Source: Brachynemurus nebulosus
Lineage: Eukaryota > Arthropoda > Insecta > Neuroptera > Myrmeleontidae
Reading direction: 5' to 3'
DNA: 64,000 bases
Assembly: GCA_035578155.1 (NCBI GenBank)
Contig: JAPWDM010000034.1
Span: 1,242,501-1,306,500 of the forward strand
Part shown: positions 1 through 12,199 of the stretch, piece by piece
Layout of the letters: each line of letters begins with the position of its first letter
How positions within the stretch are numbered: the stretch's first letter is position 1
Notes under the pieces: generated by a model
Seen by the model: only the letters and a program-made list of their open reading frames with translations
What the model was told of the DNA's origin: nothing
Database searches by the model: none
Program-made: the position numbers and the translations under genes

Positions 1-190
1 TTACAACAACAAAAAATTAAGTTTTTTCGAAGCGTATGAAAACAATATAATTTTTCCATTATAATCTCAATAAAATGTAGTAAAAACTGTCTAAACAGAT
101 TCGGAAGCAAGGGTTACTATATAGGTGAACAAGTAATAATATTGATAAGAATAGTAAGACATCAGTATAAAAATTACAATTGACAGACTG

Positions 191-192
<2 letters not shown>

Positions 193-262
<70 letters not shown>
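193..262. repeat. (TA)n microsatellite
   Basis: Uninterrupted TA dinucleotide tract directly left of a Tigger/pogo-like element. A matching TA tract lies on the element's other side, so the element probably inserted at a TA inside an existing microsatellite. Confidence 0.95.
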
Positions 263-1250
<988 letters not shown>

Positions 1251-1420
1251 ACTTGTTGTGCCGTTTCTATTTTATATATGGAAATGGCTCTATTGTTTGC
1301 AGAAATTCGAGAAATATATAACCATTATCGATAGCCAGATTTTAAAATGTTTTAAGTTTATTTACTGCACGGTATTATCCATATTAGAAGTGTAATTATC
1401 ATTAAAAGAAAATTAGTTTA

Positions 1421-1990
1421 AACTAGCTGTACCCGCGACGTCGTTCGCGCGCCACATTGTTACCAACTCAATGAGAAGTATATAAATATAATAATTATAT
1501 AGAGCTTGCATAGAACAAAAATTTTTACGTAATGTATGCACATGCTCAATATGGTTTTTTTATTTATTTGAGGGAATGAGACATTTTCCAAGAGTAAAAA
1601 GTATCTTAGATGTTAATCCAGGTAATAAGTTATCATCACACTAAATTTCATAAAAATCCGTTCAATACTGTTTACGTAGGTTATGTGTGCAGATGTTCAA
1701 AATGGTTTTTCTATTTTTCCGTGGGAATAAGACATTTTCCCGGAGTAAAAAGTATCTTAGATGTTGACCCAGGTAATAAGTTATCATCATACCAAATTTT
1801 ATCAAAATCCGTTCAGTAGTGTTTTGCGTGATGCGTGAACAGACAGATTAACAGACAGACCGACAGACAGACAAAAATTTTAAAAATCGTTGTTTTGATA
1901 TCTACATCGATAACTATTTACAGTACCAGTACAATTTAAAAAAAATATTCCATATACAGAAACGGTCTCGTTACAGTTTTATTATACAGT
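1421..1990 (+). mobile_element. Dispersed element with two ~150-bp internal monomers
   Basis: It begins with ACTAGCTGTACCCGCGACGT, has two similar units of about 150 bp (each with an ATTTTC-containing block, an AAAAAGTATCTTAGATGTT block, an AATAAGTTATCATCA block and an ATCCGTTCA block), then GCGTGATGCGTGAACAGACAG and an ACAGACAGAC run, and ends near GGTCTCGTTACAGTTTTATT. A second copy at 13749-14610 has the same head and tail but four monomers. Similar 'CCGTTCAGTAGTTTTTGCG...CAGACAGACAGAC' sequences are common dispersed repeats in insects. I cannot assign a class; no frame is meaningful here. Confidence 0.7.
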
Positions 1991-2382
1991 TTTATAAAAA
2001 TTTCGATAATTGCATTTTTTATTGATATCTCTAATTCTTTTTATTTTTTTCCGAAAATTTACGAATTTCCAAAATTGCGGTAACTTTAAATGAGTAAACT
2101 TTTTACTTTATGCTATTAGAAAACCCCCTCTCCAAAAAAAAAGCTTTGAAATCCATTCATTATAAATGGATTCCGTCATTTTCCGTTAATAATGACTTAT
2201 TTCACTGGACTAATTTTGCAAAAATTACTACTTTAATTTATTCAGTCTAATGACAACTAAGTTTCCATCAATATGATCATTATCAAACGCAAACTGCCTT
2301 GATACAAGATTAAATAAATAAGAGTGGTATTTCTATTACACTTTTTGGTTCTTAGCAAATATGGAATACCATGAAGTAATAT

Positions 2383-2841
2383 GGGGTTTATATTTACAAT
2401 GATTTGCTGGCGTCAACACAAAGTGGCGCGCCAGTAAAAGCAAAATGAATGTGTAAACATCTACTAGCGTACAAGGTGGATTGGTGCATATGCACGGATG
2501 AAAAAGCTTAGCAACCTTTTCGGACTTTTCTCGCACCAGTAATGATTCATGCGCCACTAAAATTAAAACATGCAAATGTAAATTTGTATTGACGCCAGTA
2601 TTATTTTATTAGTAGTATTATTCTCTTCTAATTCATCGATTGCTTTACAATTAGATACAAATGACAATTCTGAAAGCGATATATGACAGTTATTTATCCA
2701 CTTCAGCCATTTATGACCTGCGCAGTACTTACCAAATTATATACCATGCAAATCATATGTAAACGGATGTGCAAGTAGTGTAAACTTTACAGACATGCAA
2801 ACTTTAAAGTGGCGCCAGCAAATCATTGCAAATATAAACCC
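2383..2841. mobile_element. ~460-bp TIR element
   Basis: The left end (GGGTTTATATTTACAATGAT then TTGCTGGCG) and the right end, reverse-complemented (GGGTTTATATTTGCAATGAT then TTGCTGGCG), match over about 29 bp with one mismatch. A more divergent GTGGCGC/GCGCCA motif lies further in. The flanks (GTAATATG on the left, GCTATAATG on the right) do not give a clean target duplication. No protein is supported; the frame across this stretch is a by-product of the repeat. Confidence 0.7.
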
Positions 2842-3489
2842 GCTATAATGCTCAAATCTATTTTGATTCGCTTGGTCTTTCCTTTCTACAAAACTAAATT
2901 TACCGTTAATTAGATTATATTAAATGAAACAATCACAAAGTGTTTTGAATAAGCAACAGGAACTGACTTGCAAATTAATATATTCTCCACACATATAAAA
3001 TTACATTATTGCATACTGAAATTTAAGTGCATCTATAATTTTTTAATTTATTACCTAGCATATAAATTTTCTTTGCTTACCTGCATCTTCATAACTTCTG
3101 TAAAATAAATTTTCATTTCTAATTTAAATTTTAAATATTATCACATTAGAATAAAATGTGATATTTACTAGTTGCATTCGGTCGCGGCCTGTTGTTTTAA
3201 ACTCAACGACTTCACAGCTTGAGAAAAAATGAACATTTAAAGAAAATTTACGATTATATTTTTAAGAATGTTTTTGTTTTTACATATTTACAAAAAAGGA
3301 AACGTTTGTCCAGCATTGCAAAGAAAAAATTCGTAATACATATACAGAATGATTCAAAAAATTTTACATTTTACTAAATATTACGTGTCAAATTCGTACC
3401 GTCCAAATCGGGTATTCACTATATACATGTATATAATTTATTGTTTGAGAGTAGAGAAAAATTTGAGTATAAGCAATACTGTCATGGAG

Positions 3490-3573
3490 TTACCTAAACT
3501 TGAACATATGCTTAGAATTACCTAAACTTGAACATATGCTTAGAATTACCTAAACTTGAACATTTGCTCACTA
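3490..3573. repeat. 28-bp tandem repeat, three units
   Basis: The unit TTACCTAAACTTGAACATAT plus GCTTAGAA is repeated three times. The first two units are identical and the third has diverged at its end (ACATTTGCTCAC). Confidence 0.9.
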
Positions 3574-3579
3574 CATTAC

Positions 3580-4460
3580 CCCGTTTAAGGGTTAGGCTAA
3601 AAAAATTGAGTAAGCTGTGAATGCATCCGCGGATAGAGAAAGTTGAAAAAGGTTATTGTTAGTTTAGTTCAACCAATTTAAGAATTGAATAAATGACCCT
3701 ATTATTAAATTTGACAAATTAAAGTACTTACATGAATATATTAGTTTGTTTATTATGTTTGGAATTTAAACACCATATTTCCTTTTCTGCTTTGTAGAAT
3801 AGAAAAATTGTGTAAAACAGAAAAAAAAATATACCTACACCTTAATTTTCTACTCTCCCCCCTGTCTAGCCGTTCCTAATTTAACCTACAGGAATATATA
3901 GTCCTTCTGTGGGGTAACATTTCTTGAACTTGAAATATCCTGGAAACGGCTAGATCAATATTCATCGCACCTGGTTAAGAGCAGTTCCACAATTACCAGC
4001 TTTCAAAGTAGTTAAAATTATCAAATTTTTCATCTTGGAAATCTTTGAATATCCAGGTTTTACGATTTGACCCATTTTCAGCAAATCTGATTACGATCCA
4101 TATCACAGGCATCAGCTTTTAAATAAAACTGGTGAAGCCGTTTTGGAGGAAAATGGTAACAGACACACAAACATGCACACACCTCTCACCCCAGATACAT
4201 ATACCTGCTCCGTTACGTCATTGATAACAATACCGAAAGTCTTAAAAGAGAAAATTATAATAATTTTAACAAAATTTAATTGTTAATAAATAAAATTTGA
4301 TGCCAAAATAGCAGTTGGTCTGAAGGAAAAATTCAGATAAGCTCATATAAACGTCATATATTTTATCTTTCTCGCCCGTATGTAATATTATGTTTTTTAC
4401 ATATATCTGTCTATTGCTGCACATCATTCTGTATCTACAATAAATTTAAAAGTAGGTTTC
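3580..4460. other. AT-rich stretch with no gene seen
   Basis: No open frame or splice-bounded coding segment stands out. The block at 3960-4210, ending in ACAGACACACAAACATGC and related CA-rich sequence, has the feel of the tail of a dispersed repeat, but no second copy was found in the window. Confidence 0.4.
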
Positions 4461-4464
4461 GACA

Positions 4465-4612
4465 TAATATCCATAACACCGGGTCACAAAACATAATTTA
4501 CCTACATAATAATAAAGTTTTTCCCCTTAAGGACCCTCAAAAAATAAAAATATAAAATATTTGATAGACCGGTTTCGACTACTATTGCAGTCCTCTTCAG
4601 TAGCATAAACAA
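4465..4612 (-). mobile_element. Penelope-type terminal fragment with hammerhead-like core
   Basis: On the minus strand CTGAAGAGGACT, a short loop, AGTC, then GAAACCGGTC reproduces the CTGAAGA - stem - GAAA pattern often seen in Penelope-like element ends, where hammerhead ribozyme motifs have been described. The GACT/AGTC arms can pair as stem II. A second GTCGAAACC sits near 4460. No RT frame is nearby, so this is at most a terminal fragment. Another CTGAAGA...GAAA arrangement lies at the 3' side of the Penelope element at 28.7 kb. Confidence 0.4.
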
Positions 4613-4671
4613 TACATAACCATAAATATAAAAATCAGAAATATAATAAAACTAGAAAATATAAATATATA

Positions 4672-5135
4672 GAAAATCAGAAATATCAGAAATGTAGTTA
4701 TAATAAAATAAAGGATTAGGAAAAATATTTTCCTTCGTTAAAAATACCTTTTAAAATAGCAATTAAAATAAAAATTTTTATTTTTATTGTTGTTTCTATT
4801 TTTATATTCACATATTTTTACTATTATATTTATTTTTATTTTTATTGTTGTTTTTTAGTTTTTTATTTTTATATATTTCTACTTTTATTTCATTTTATTT
4901 TTATTGTGGTTTTTCATATATTTTTGCTTCTATTTTATTGCTGTTTTTATTTTGATATTTATGTATTTCTATTTCTATTTTTTTTTATTTTTTTATATCT
5001 ATTGGTTATTTATTATTATTATTTTTTTATATATATTTATAACTATAGGCATTTTTAACGAAAGAAAATATTTTTCCTAATCCTTTATTTTATTATATTT
5101 GCATTTCCGATATTTCTGACTTTCTATTTCTTTAT
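4672..5135. repeat. Long inverted repeat, ~85-bp arms, T-rich spacer
   Basis: The left arm (about 4672-4755) holds TCAGAAATATCAGAAATG, AAATAAAGGATTAGGAAAAA and TCGTTAAAAATACC. The right arm (about 5048-5135), read in reverse complement, gives TCAGAAATATCGGAAATG, the same AAATAAAGGATTAGGAAAAA and TCGTTAAAAATGCC. The ~290-bp spacer is almost purely T/A with short TTTATTTTTATTG units on the + strand. It could be a decayed foldback element or simply an inverted duplication. Confidence 0.75.
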
Positions 5136-5149
5136 TATTATGTATAATC

Positions 5150-7155
5150 CAGCCCACAGTACGGCTCAATATAGTGATTTGAATAATGTACCTACTCAAG
5201 GTAAAGTATATAAGTACTTAACGTAGTTGCTTTGAGATAGTCAGGGACAAAAGTATATCTCAGCAAAAAAAATTTTTTTTTGTCAAAAATTAAATAATGT
5301 ATTAATATTCTTCAGTTATTATGTCTGTATACCACTTGTGTTTTTGAATTTCCACGCACTTATGTTGTAGCTATTTAAAAGAATTGTTGAAAAAACGTTG
5401 TAAAAACGTTCTAAAATCATGTTTTAAATTATATTTCAAAAACGGCGTGGTCAATAATTTTTATTTCTTATTAAATATCGTTTGTAACTTTGTATTAAAT
5501 AACATATTAAATTTTTATCAAATTCCTTTAACACGTTTTCATTTTATTAAAAAAAAAATAGAATTTTCCCATAAAAGCCCGTGTTAATATTATAAAACTT
5601 TGAAATCGTTTTTCTCTAAATTGGGATGGTCATTTTTTTTTTCGGTAAGGGTTCGTATTATTGGTATTGGATTAAATAAGTATCTAGAGAATTTTCGTGA
5701 AAATCCTTTGAAAAAAATCGTTTTATCGACCAACTACCTTAGCTATAACTTAAGTGACAGTCAAGAAATATTGAGAATCCACTCGCACTCCATGTAAAAT
5801 TAAGAAGTATGAATGTTTGTAAATAGGTAGATGTTTTAAAGTACATCTTCGTTCATTAACTCAATGGCTGCCAAATAATTTTTGTTTGTAAAAGACAGGT
5901 TTAAAAACATTGATAAAGAGAGAAAATTGTTTACATATTATCTGCGTACTTCTGGAAATATTTTATTTTAATTCTAAGATTTTTCTTTCCTTCATAAAAT
6001 ATAAACATTGTTAGGTATGTTTTGTAAAGTCGGTATTAAACTAATATTTGGAACATGTAATAATTTTTTTAAAATTATTTCATATGTCATTATGATATTC
6101 ATTTTAAGTAAAATACATTCTACAAAAACTTAAGTAAAGAGTACTTTGTGTGTATCGCACAATATCTCACGTATTTTTAATTTTATAAATTATAATAGTA
6201 TAATACTGACTTTATAAGAAGCGTACGTGCATGAATACCTGCTGCCGATCAACCCTACTGCAATGTGGCCAATGTGTTTTTATAATTGACAATGTATGTC
6301 AAAATAATTTATTGATTTTTTATAATATGTAATAGGTACATACATATTTAGTCAAAACTTCGAAAATTTTTTTGCTAACAATAATAAACAATTTTTTTCA
6401 TGTTCATATAGTACACTGTAAATTCAATTATGTTAAAACATTCAATAAAAATTATTAGAAGCAAATTTTATATATTTCTGTAAATATTTATATATAAAAT
6501 TATCCACAGTATTATTTTTTCATTATAATTTCATTTTAAAGCAAGTTGGACAACTAGAGAAGTATCAATTTAACTTTAATTTAACATTTTTTGGGAAAAA
6601 CTTTTATTAGAAAATAACCCAGTGTGGATTTTTAGTGTCCTTGTAATTTATTTTTATTATAGAATTGAGAAACAATATTTTTCAATTTAAACCATCCCAG
6701 TGCAGCTTAAAAATGTCAAAATGATTAATGACCTTAAAAATATAGTCTTGTCTTTTGTTGCAAGATATATTTCCCTCTTTGTTTCCTTTGGCATGTTAAC
6801 ATGCCAATGGCACTGAATCGGTTAAATTTATTAGTAGTTATTATAAAAAATATATACTCACTTACCACTGTTGTCTAATTGTGTGTGCGAATTTTGTCCT
6901 ACTAAAAAAATCAGAAATTTGCTGCAAATTGATGTTTATTATACTTATGTACAGTTTGGGAAATGTAGATGAGACTTGAGTTGCTTGATAAACTGCCTTA
7001 GATTTTATTAGTAAGCAAAGGGTCTAGCTGTATCTCTATGGTGAAACTGCCACCAATAGCAAACTCATATTAATAACTGTACTAATGGTATGGTGAGGTT
7101 ATAAGTAATTGATATCTACAACCTTCCCGGCTAAAACGGAGTAATTACGAAGATA
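5150..7155. other. AT-rich stretch; possible decayed TTAA element
   Basis: Short lysine/asparagine-rich frames here look like chance frames in AT-rich DNA. TTAACTCAATGGCTGCCA near 5857 and the reverse complement of the sequence ending near 6828 (TTAACCGATTCAGTGCCA) could be divergent ends of a TTAA-type element. A CCCAGTG(T)...TTTTTAGTGTC-like block is duplicated at about 6610 and 6693. Too degenerate to call firmly. Confidence 0.3.
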
Positions 7156-7159
7156 ACTA

Positions 7160-7393
7160 AATACTCCTGTCGCAGCATCCTGCATAACATAGCGAATTTC
7201 AGTTTATAATAATTAGTTTTTCTCGGTAACTAGTTTATATAGAATAATGGTTTGAAAACCTTTTTTATGTAATTTTTTCTCCTCTTTCCAATGGTGTAAA
7301 AAATATTGCAAAAATTTTTGAACTTGGAAAAAGAACTCTTGGGAAAAGAACTTTCGTTCGAGAGTTATCGTGCGGACACACAGGCACGCACAT

Positions 7394-7458
<65 letters not shown>

Positions 7459-7574
7459 TGAATATTACTTTCGGTTTCTAGGGACCTCAAAACAAATTTC
7501 TGCCATAATCTCGGGCTCAGGTCGCGCCATCACAGTGGCTGTAATAGCTGAATTCTGTTCTGGAAATTCGCTAA
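7160..7574 (+). mobile_element. Microsatellite-bearing element, Helentron-associated-like, copy A
   Basis: This copy starts with AATACTCCTGTCGCAGCATC, then CATAACATAGCGAATTTC, continues through a GTTCGAGAGTTATCGTGCGG block, a (CA)n-(TA)n core at 7394-7455, and a 3' block (TTTCGGTTTCTAGGGACCTC, GGGCTCAGGTCGCGCCAT), and ends GGAAATTCGCTAA. The 5' subterminal AGCGAATTTC is complementary to the 3' GAAATTCGCT. This order (5' subterminal inverted repeat, microsatellite, conserved block, 3' hairpin, CTAA end) resembles HINE/DINE-1 elements. No Rep/helicase frame is present. Frames crossing the CA/TA tract are not genes. Confidence 0.7.
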
Positions 7575-7579
7575 AAAGT

Positions 7580-9295
7580 AATCAATAATAACTGCTTTCT
7601 TCAAAACTTTTTTTCTTGGTAATTACTTAACATAGAAAAGAAATTCCAGTTCCAAATGGAGTCCAACAGTCTCGAGAGTATTAGACACATTTATTAACAA
7701 CTGTTCGTTATTAAGGATAATAACAAGGATAAAATCCGATCCAATGTTATTTTCATAGGAATCCCGTTGAGTTACCACCTCCAAAAAAAAAAAATACAGG
7801 AACTGGGCTACAGGAACAAGAATTCACTTTATTATCATACCAAATTTTATTTACATTCAAGGAGTGCATCATAATAAAAAAATTTTTGTCACCTTTAACC
7901 TGTCGAACAGCCCCTCTGGTAGATCCGATCTTGGAATTAAACACATCAGTCGAAAGCTCTTTACAAGTCAAGTGTTATGTCTAAAAAAAATTCGTTATGT
8001 GCGTGTTTTTGACACGCACTAAGTAATGTCACCTCAGTGACAGTGTTAATTTATGATTTTTTGTTAACTCTATAGTTGTTAACTCTACAGCTCTCTTGCG
8101 TTTATTCAATATGGTTGTACAACTCTACATATAATTATTCAATATGGATATACAACTCTATAATAATGTTTCCCCCACTATGATCACACAACGATATTAA
8201 TATGTCATCCTTCGATGACATAAAAATGTCTAATAAGGCGGACATGTACGCTAGCACGTCCATGCAAGCATAGAGTGCTTACAGGCAGAGCAGATCTTTG
8301 CAACTTTTCTGGCAACGTGTACACAGTACGTAAACGCTCTCGAAGAGTGGCTTGCTAAAGTAAAACTTGCTAGTAGACACGACGTATTAATAGTAGTTCA
8401 GAAGTGATGTACAAAATGTCGTTTACTGTTTTTGATTTTTTTTTTGGTAGAAAAATGTATTCGAATTAATTTTGTATTTTACGGGTAAACGTTATATGGC
8501 GTTTATGAACAAGAGGTACAACCGCATTAGCGTGTCAAGAAGTAAACAGTAAGTCAGCCAGCATATTTAAGAAATATTGTACACCAGCACAGTAATTGTA
8601 AGTGAATGATGGTGTTAAAGTACAATATAGATTTTTTTCATAAGTGTTATATTGGAATGCTCTAGGTGATGCGATATCTTTTATATTGTGCTATATTTAA
8701 ACTTACAATATGAGTTTTTGATATATTTAAAATGTAATGTATCTTTTATCTTTTATTGCTCGAAGCTAATTTGACTTGAATCTCTTATTATGCAAGAATT
8801 GTGATTATTATTTCCTTCTTTTTTCTTTCTTTTATTCTATAAAATACATCCATAAATAAAATTGTGGAATAATATATTTGATGTAAATTTACTGATATTA
8901 GTGTCACTATTAAAGTATAGATTAGGTACTCTTGTTTATAACCTTATTGGGGAAAAAAAAATCAAATCACTTGAGTTATTTAAATTACTGACCGCAGCAT
9001 CTACTTACCCTATGTTAGATCATGAAACTGAAGTTAGAACGTAAAAAAGTGTCGAAACCATTGAGTCAGAATCATTAGCCTATTCACAGAAGGGTACAGG
9101 TTACCTACTTCGAGATTCACTTCATTTTCGAGGGAACATCTGTCTTAAACGAAACAATGAAATTACGAAAACTACAAATTTTGCATAAGTTGTCAATAGA
9201 GAGGACGGAAAAATATACAGACTTTAATTGATGGGCTTTAACGTCCAATTTCAGACAACAGTCTACAACAGACGTCACCCATATTATTGTTTTTC
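7580..9295. other. AT-rich stretch, no gene identified
   Basis: No convincing exon. At 8099-8162 the motif TTATTCAATATGG followed by TACAACTCTA occurs twice in tandem, and GTTGTTAACTCTA-type words recur at 8063-8093. Short frames are not supported by codon pattern or similarity. Confidence 0.4.
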
Positions 9296-9297
9296 TA

Positions 9298-9553
9298 TCG
9301 TTATTTATTCAATATTACAATTTTGACTTCATTACGATTTGGGTGGAGGACAAGGAAAATGGTGTAAGGGCTTGGATCTGGTAAGTTTGCGTACACAGCC
9401 GTTTTTTAAGGAACTATAGCGATATTGATCTAGAATTATGAAGAGAAACTGCAGAAAACTTTCATAGGCATAGCTGACCATAGAAATCGAACTCAAGACC
9501 TACAAGTCGGCAAGTGCCAGTACCTAAGCATATTCGGCCACTCCTCTGGTCCG
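9298..9553 (-). mobile_element. tRNA-derived SINE
   Basis: On the minus strand GAGTGGCCGAATATGCTTAGG (9523-9543) matches a pol III A box in a Ser/Leu-type tRNA head, and GAGTTCGATTTC (9483-9494) matches a B box. Between them sits ACTGGCACTTGCCGACTTG. The tRNA body does not fold with a paired acceptor stem. The sequence continues about 180 bp beyond the B box and ends in ATTGAATAAATAA, as SINEs do, so this is a SINE and not a tRNA gene. The 5' boundary near 9553 is estimated. Confidence 0.6.
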
Positions 9554-9559
9554 TGGGAA

Positions 9560-11860
9560 TATATAACATAATTTCTAATACCATTTGGGTGAAGTCACGT
9601 ACAAAAACTACTCGATCATAAAATTGAACGTGGGAACATAACAAAAATTTTATCCATAGAACCAGAAGCCATATAGTTAATTTTAATATTTATATCGACT
9701 CATTTGTACTTTACCGTATAGGTACATCAATTATTTTGAAATTAGTTGCTACCTCAGTTTTGATGATATGGTCCCAAATTTTGCTTCTTTCTTTTAGTTA
9801 ATTCAATTTACTTACGAAAAGATAGTGATATTCTTAGAAAATAATTTTTAAAAAATCTGTTAATTGGTCTCTGAGAACAAAATGTATTTATTTAGCATTG
9901 TCAATTAGAAATTACTTACCAACAACCTGCATTGTAGATATTCGTCTCAGTACTACCACCATGCATTTTCCCGAACATTCTAAGTAATCACAAATGAGTT
10001 AGGGAAACTAAAAGGAAAAGTAAATGTCAATTGTCGAAAATGTAAGGAAGTAGCAACCAATTAAATGTTCGATAAAATAGAAGAAAATATAAAAATTTGT
10101 ATGATCTGAGAACATAATTTATTTTGTTAACTTGAAATGGTGCGGAACAATATTAATAATAAATTTGCTTAAACATGGTCCACTTATTTGTATTTTAAAT
10201 GTGAAATAGTTTGTTTTACAGTAAAATAATTCTTCATTTGTCCAAAATTTACCCGTAATTATATTCTTGTAATTCTGGTGCTGTTGTCATGTTCATCATA
10301 TGCTTTATTTAACGAAATTCAGTTCCATAGAATGACTCCGTTTATTAGGTATATTGCCATCACTTTTTATTTATTGCTTACGTTCGAAAATTTCTGTAAT
10401 TTAACAAATTTTAAATAAAAACTATCAACTGGAAGTTTTAATAAAATTCTCAGTGAGACAGATTATGCAATGATTTGAACTTGAATTTTTTTACACTGAA
10501 TTTCAACCATCGCCAACTTTTTTTTTATAAAAAGAGAATCAACTGTTTAGACAAACTGCAATGCAGAGTTCTTATATTTTATTTGATGTGTGTATTTGAC
10601 AAAAATAAATTTGAAAACAAAACGTAATCAAAGTAAAAGATATATGACTTGATGGTATCTAATCTACAATTAGGTCTTCCACCATTTCACAGTCACGACA
10701 AAATAACGAACGTACGGACAAACAATCTGACAACCATTTGTTTGTAAATAAAATAAATAATTGCACTTACATTTGAAACTAGAACAGGATTAGTATCATT
10801 TTTTTTCGTTCGCTCTTGCGTTCGTCGTTATTTCTCTATTCTTTACATTTTTTCACTTTAGTTGATGTTCTTTCCGTAATTTTTCATAAAAACATAACAG
10901 TAAATATATTTAACAAACTCTACAGTGTTCTACATTGCTCGTATTAGGTAAAATATTATATATTTTTGTAGTAAAATGTTGCAAAGATAATAAATTATTT
11001 AAAATTTAAAATGTTTTAATTTATTGTTCTGACAAATTTAGTCATGCGCAACGCATTGGTCAATTACTTAATCTTCTATTTTTCAAAAAAATACTTTTTT
11101 TTCAAAATGTTAATTTGGACATTAATATTAATTTGAAGATTTGTGCGTTTTATATACTTTTACCACAAGAAAATGTCACTAGGATATACAAACTGTCATT
11201 TACTTTATTCGTTTACTAGTAGGTTTGTTTGGCAATTTATATTGTATCCCTATTAGAAGATATGTTAAGAAATTGTCACTAATCTAAAACAAAAAAAGAA
11301 AATCAATAATAATACCTATTGTTTGTTCGTTTATATAAAAATTTATACTTACTGAAATTAAGCGGCCCATGTTATAGTTTTCCAGTCCATAATAATCTCG
11401 ATATTGGAACAATTTTGACAAGGATTCTATTTGTAACTGTTCTTTGTCATCAGTTACGTATATGGAATATTGTAATAATAAAATAAGACCTTTTTGGTGC
11501 TGAAAATAAGAGAATTCACAGTTATTAAGATTTATTTTCTATTGATATTAAAGGTGAATCCTTCTCTAAGCAAAGGTAAATACCAATTTGAAGAAAATAG
11601 GAAATGTAATGGTTATAATTAATAATCACCATTTTACACATACCAATATATTGAAAATGCTTATTAACCAGTGGATAGCGTGTATAAATACGTGTTATAC
11701 GAATTTTTTAATTATATGTAGTTATTTTGTAGTTTAAATATGTAAATATTTAAGATAAGTTATACCACCTACACTGCTCTACTACAACTACACTTTTGCC
11801 GAGCCAAAAAAAAAAAAAATACTAACTCACCACCAAACGAATGACGTTCAAATCTTTTCA
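9560..11860. other. AT-rich stretch, no gene identified
   Basis: No open frame of interest and no recognisable repeat beyond short homopolymers. Several short segments end in AG after pyrimidine runs, but none opens a plausible exon. Confidence 0.4.
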
Positions 11861-11879
11861 ATTGATAGAATCTTTTTAG

Positions 11880-11980
11880 TTAAAATTCACAGTGCTTGAA
11901 AGATTATCAACGGACTAGGACTCGAACCCGGTACTTTTGGTAACTAGCCAGGCGTCTTACACATTTGGCCACCGAAACGT
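11880..11980 (-). mobile_element. tRNA-like SINE head
   Basis: The minus strand has TGGCCAAATGTGTAAGACG (A-box-like, within 11948-11971) and a perfect B box GGTTCGAGTCC (11918-11928). The spacing is tRNA-like, but the would-be acceptor arms (GTTTCGG and TCCGTTG) do not pair, so a functional tRNA is unlikely. The downstream body differs from the SINE at 9.3 kb, so it is either another SINE family or a tRNA relic. Confidence 0.5.
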
Positions 11981-12136
11981 TATTCCAGATCCACTCCACT
12001 TCGGTAATGAGTCAATTACATACTCTCTTGCGCCATACATTAATAATGTTTCGTGAGCACTTGATAATATTTGGGATTAAAAATATAACACTTTTTCGAA
12101 CAACAGTGGTGGCTTAATAAGTAATTTGTAGTCTTA

Positions 12137-12138
<2 letters not shown>

Positions 12139-12170
<32 letters not shown>
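12139..12170. repeat. Poly(A) tract
   Basis: A run of about 32 A residues on the + strand, immediately left of the foldback element and followed by further A-rich sequence. Confidence 0.9.
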
Positions 12171-12172
<2 letters not shown>

Positions 12173-12199
12173 AAAAACAAAAAAAAGCAAATAGACTGA

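Noticed and set aside
7394..7420. CRISPR-like or regulatory array from the CA repeats
   Set aside because: Pure dinucleotide repeats without spacers; a eukaryotic microsatellite.
7213..7588. Frames with H-T-H-T or C-V-C-V runs near CA/TA tracts (also at 34.7 and 62.8 kb)
   Set aside because: They translate the microsatellite and the conserved non-coding 3' block of the repeat family.
11903..11979. tRNA gene
   Set aside because: Good A and B boxes, but the acceptor arms do not pair and the T arm is imperfect; a SINE head or tRNA relic fits better.
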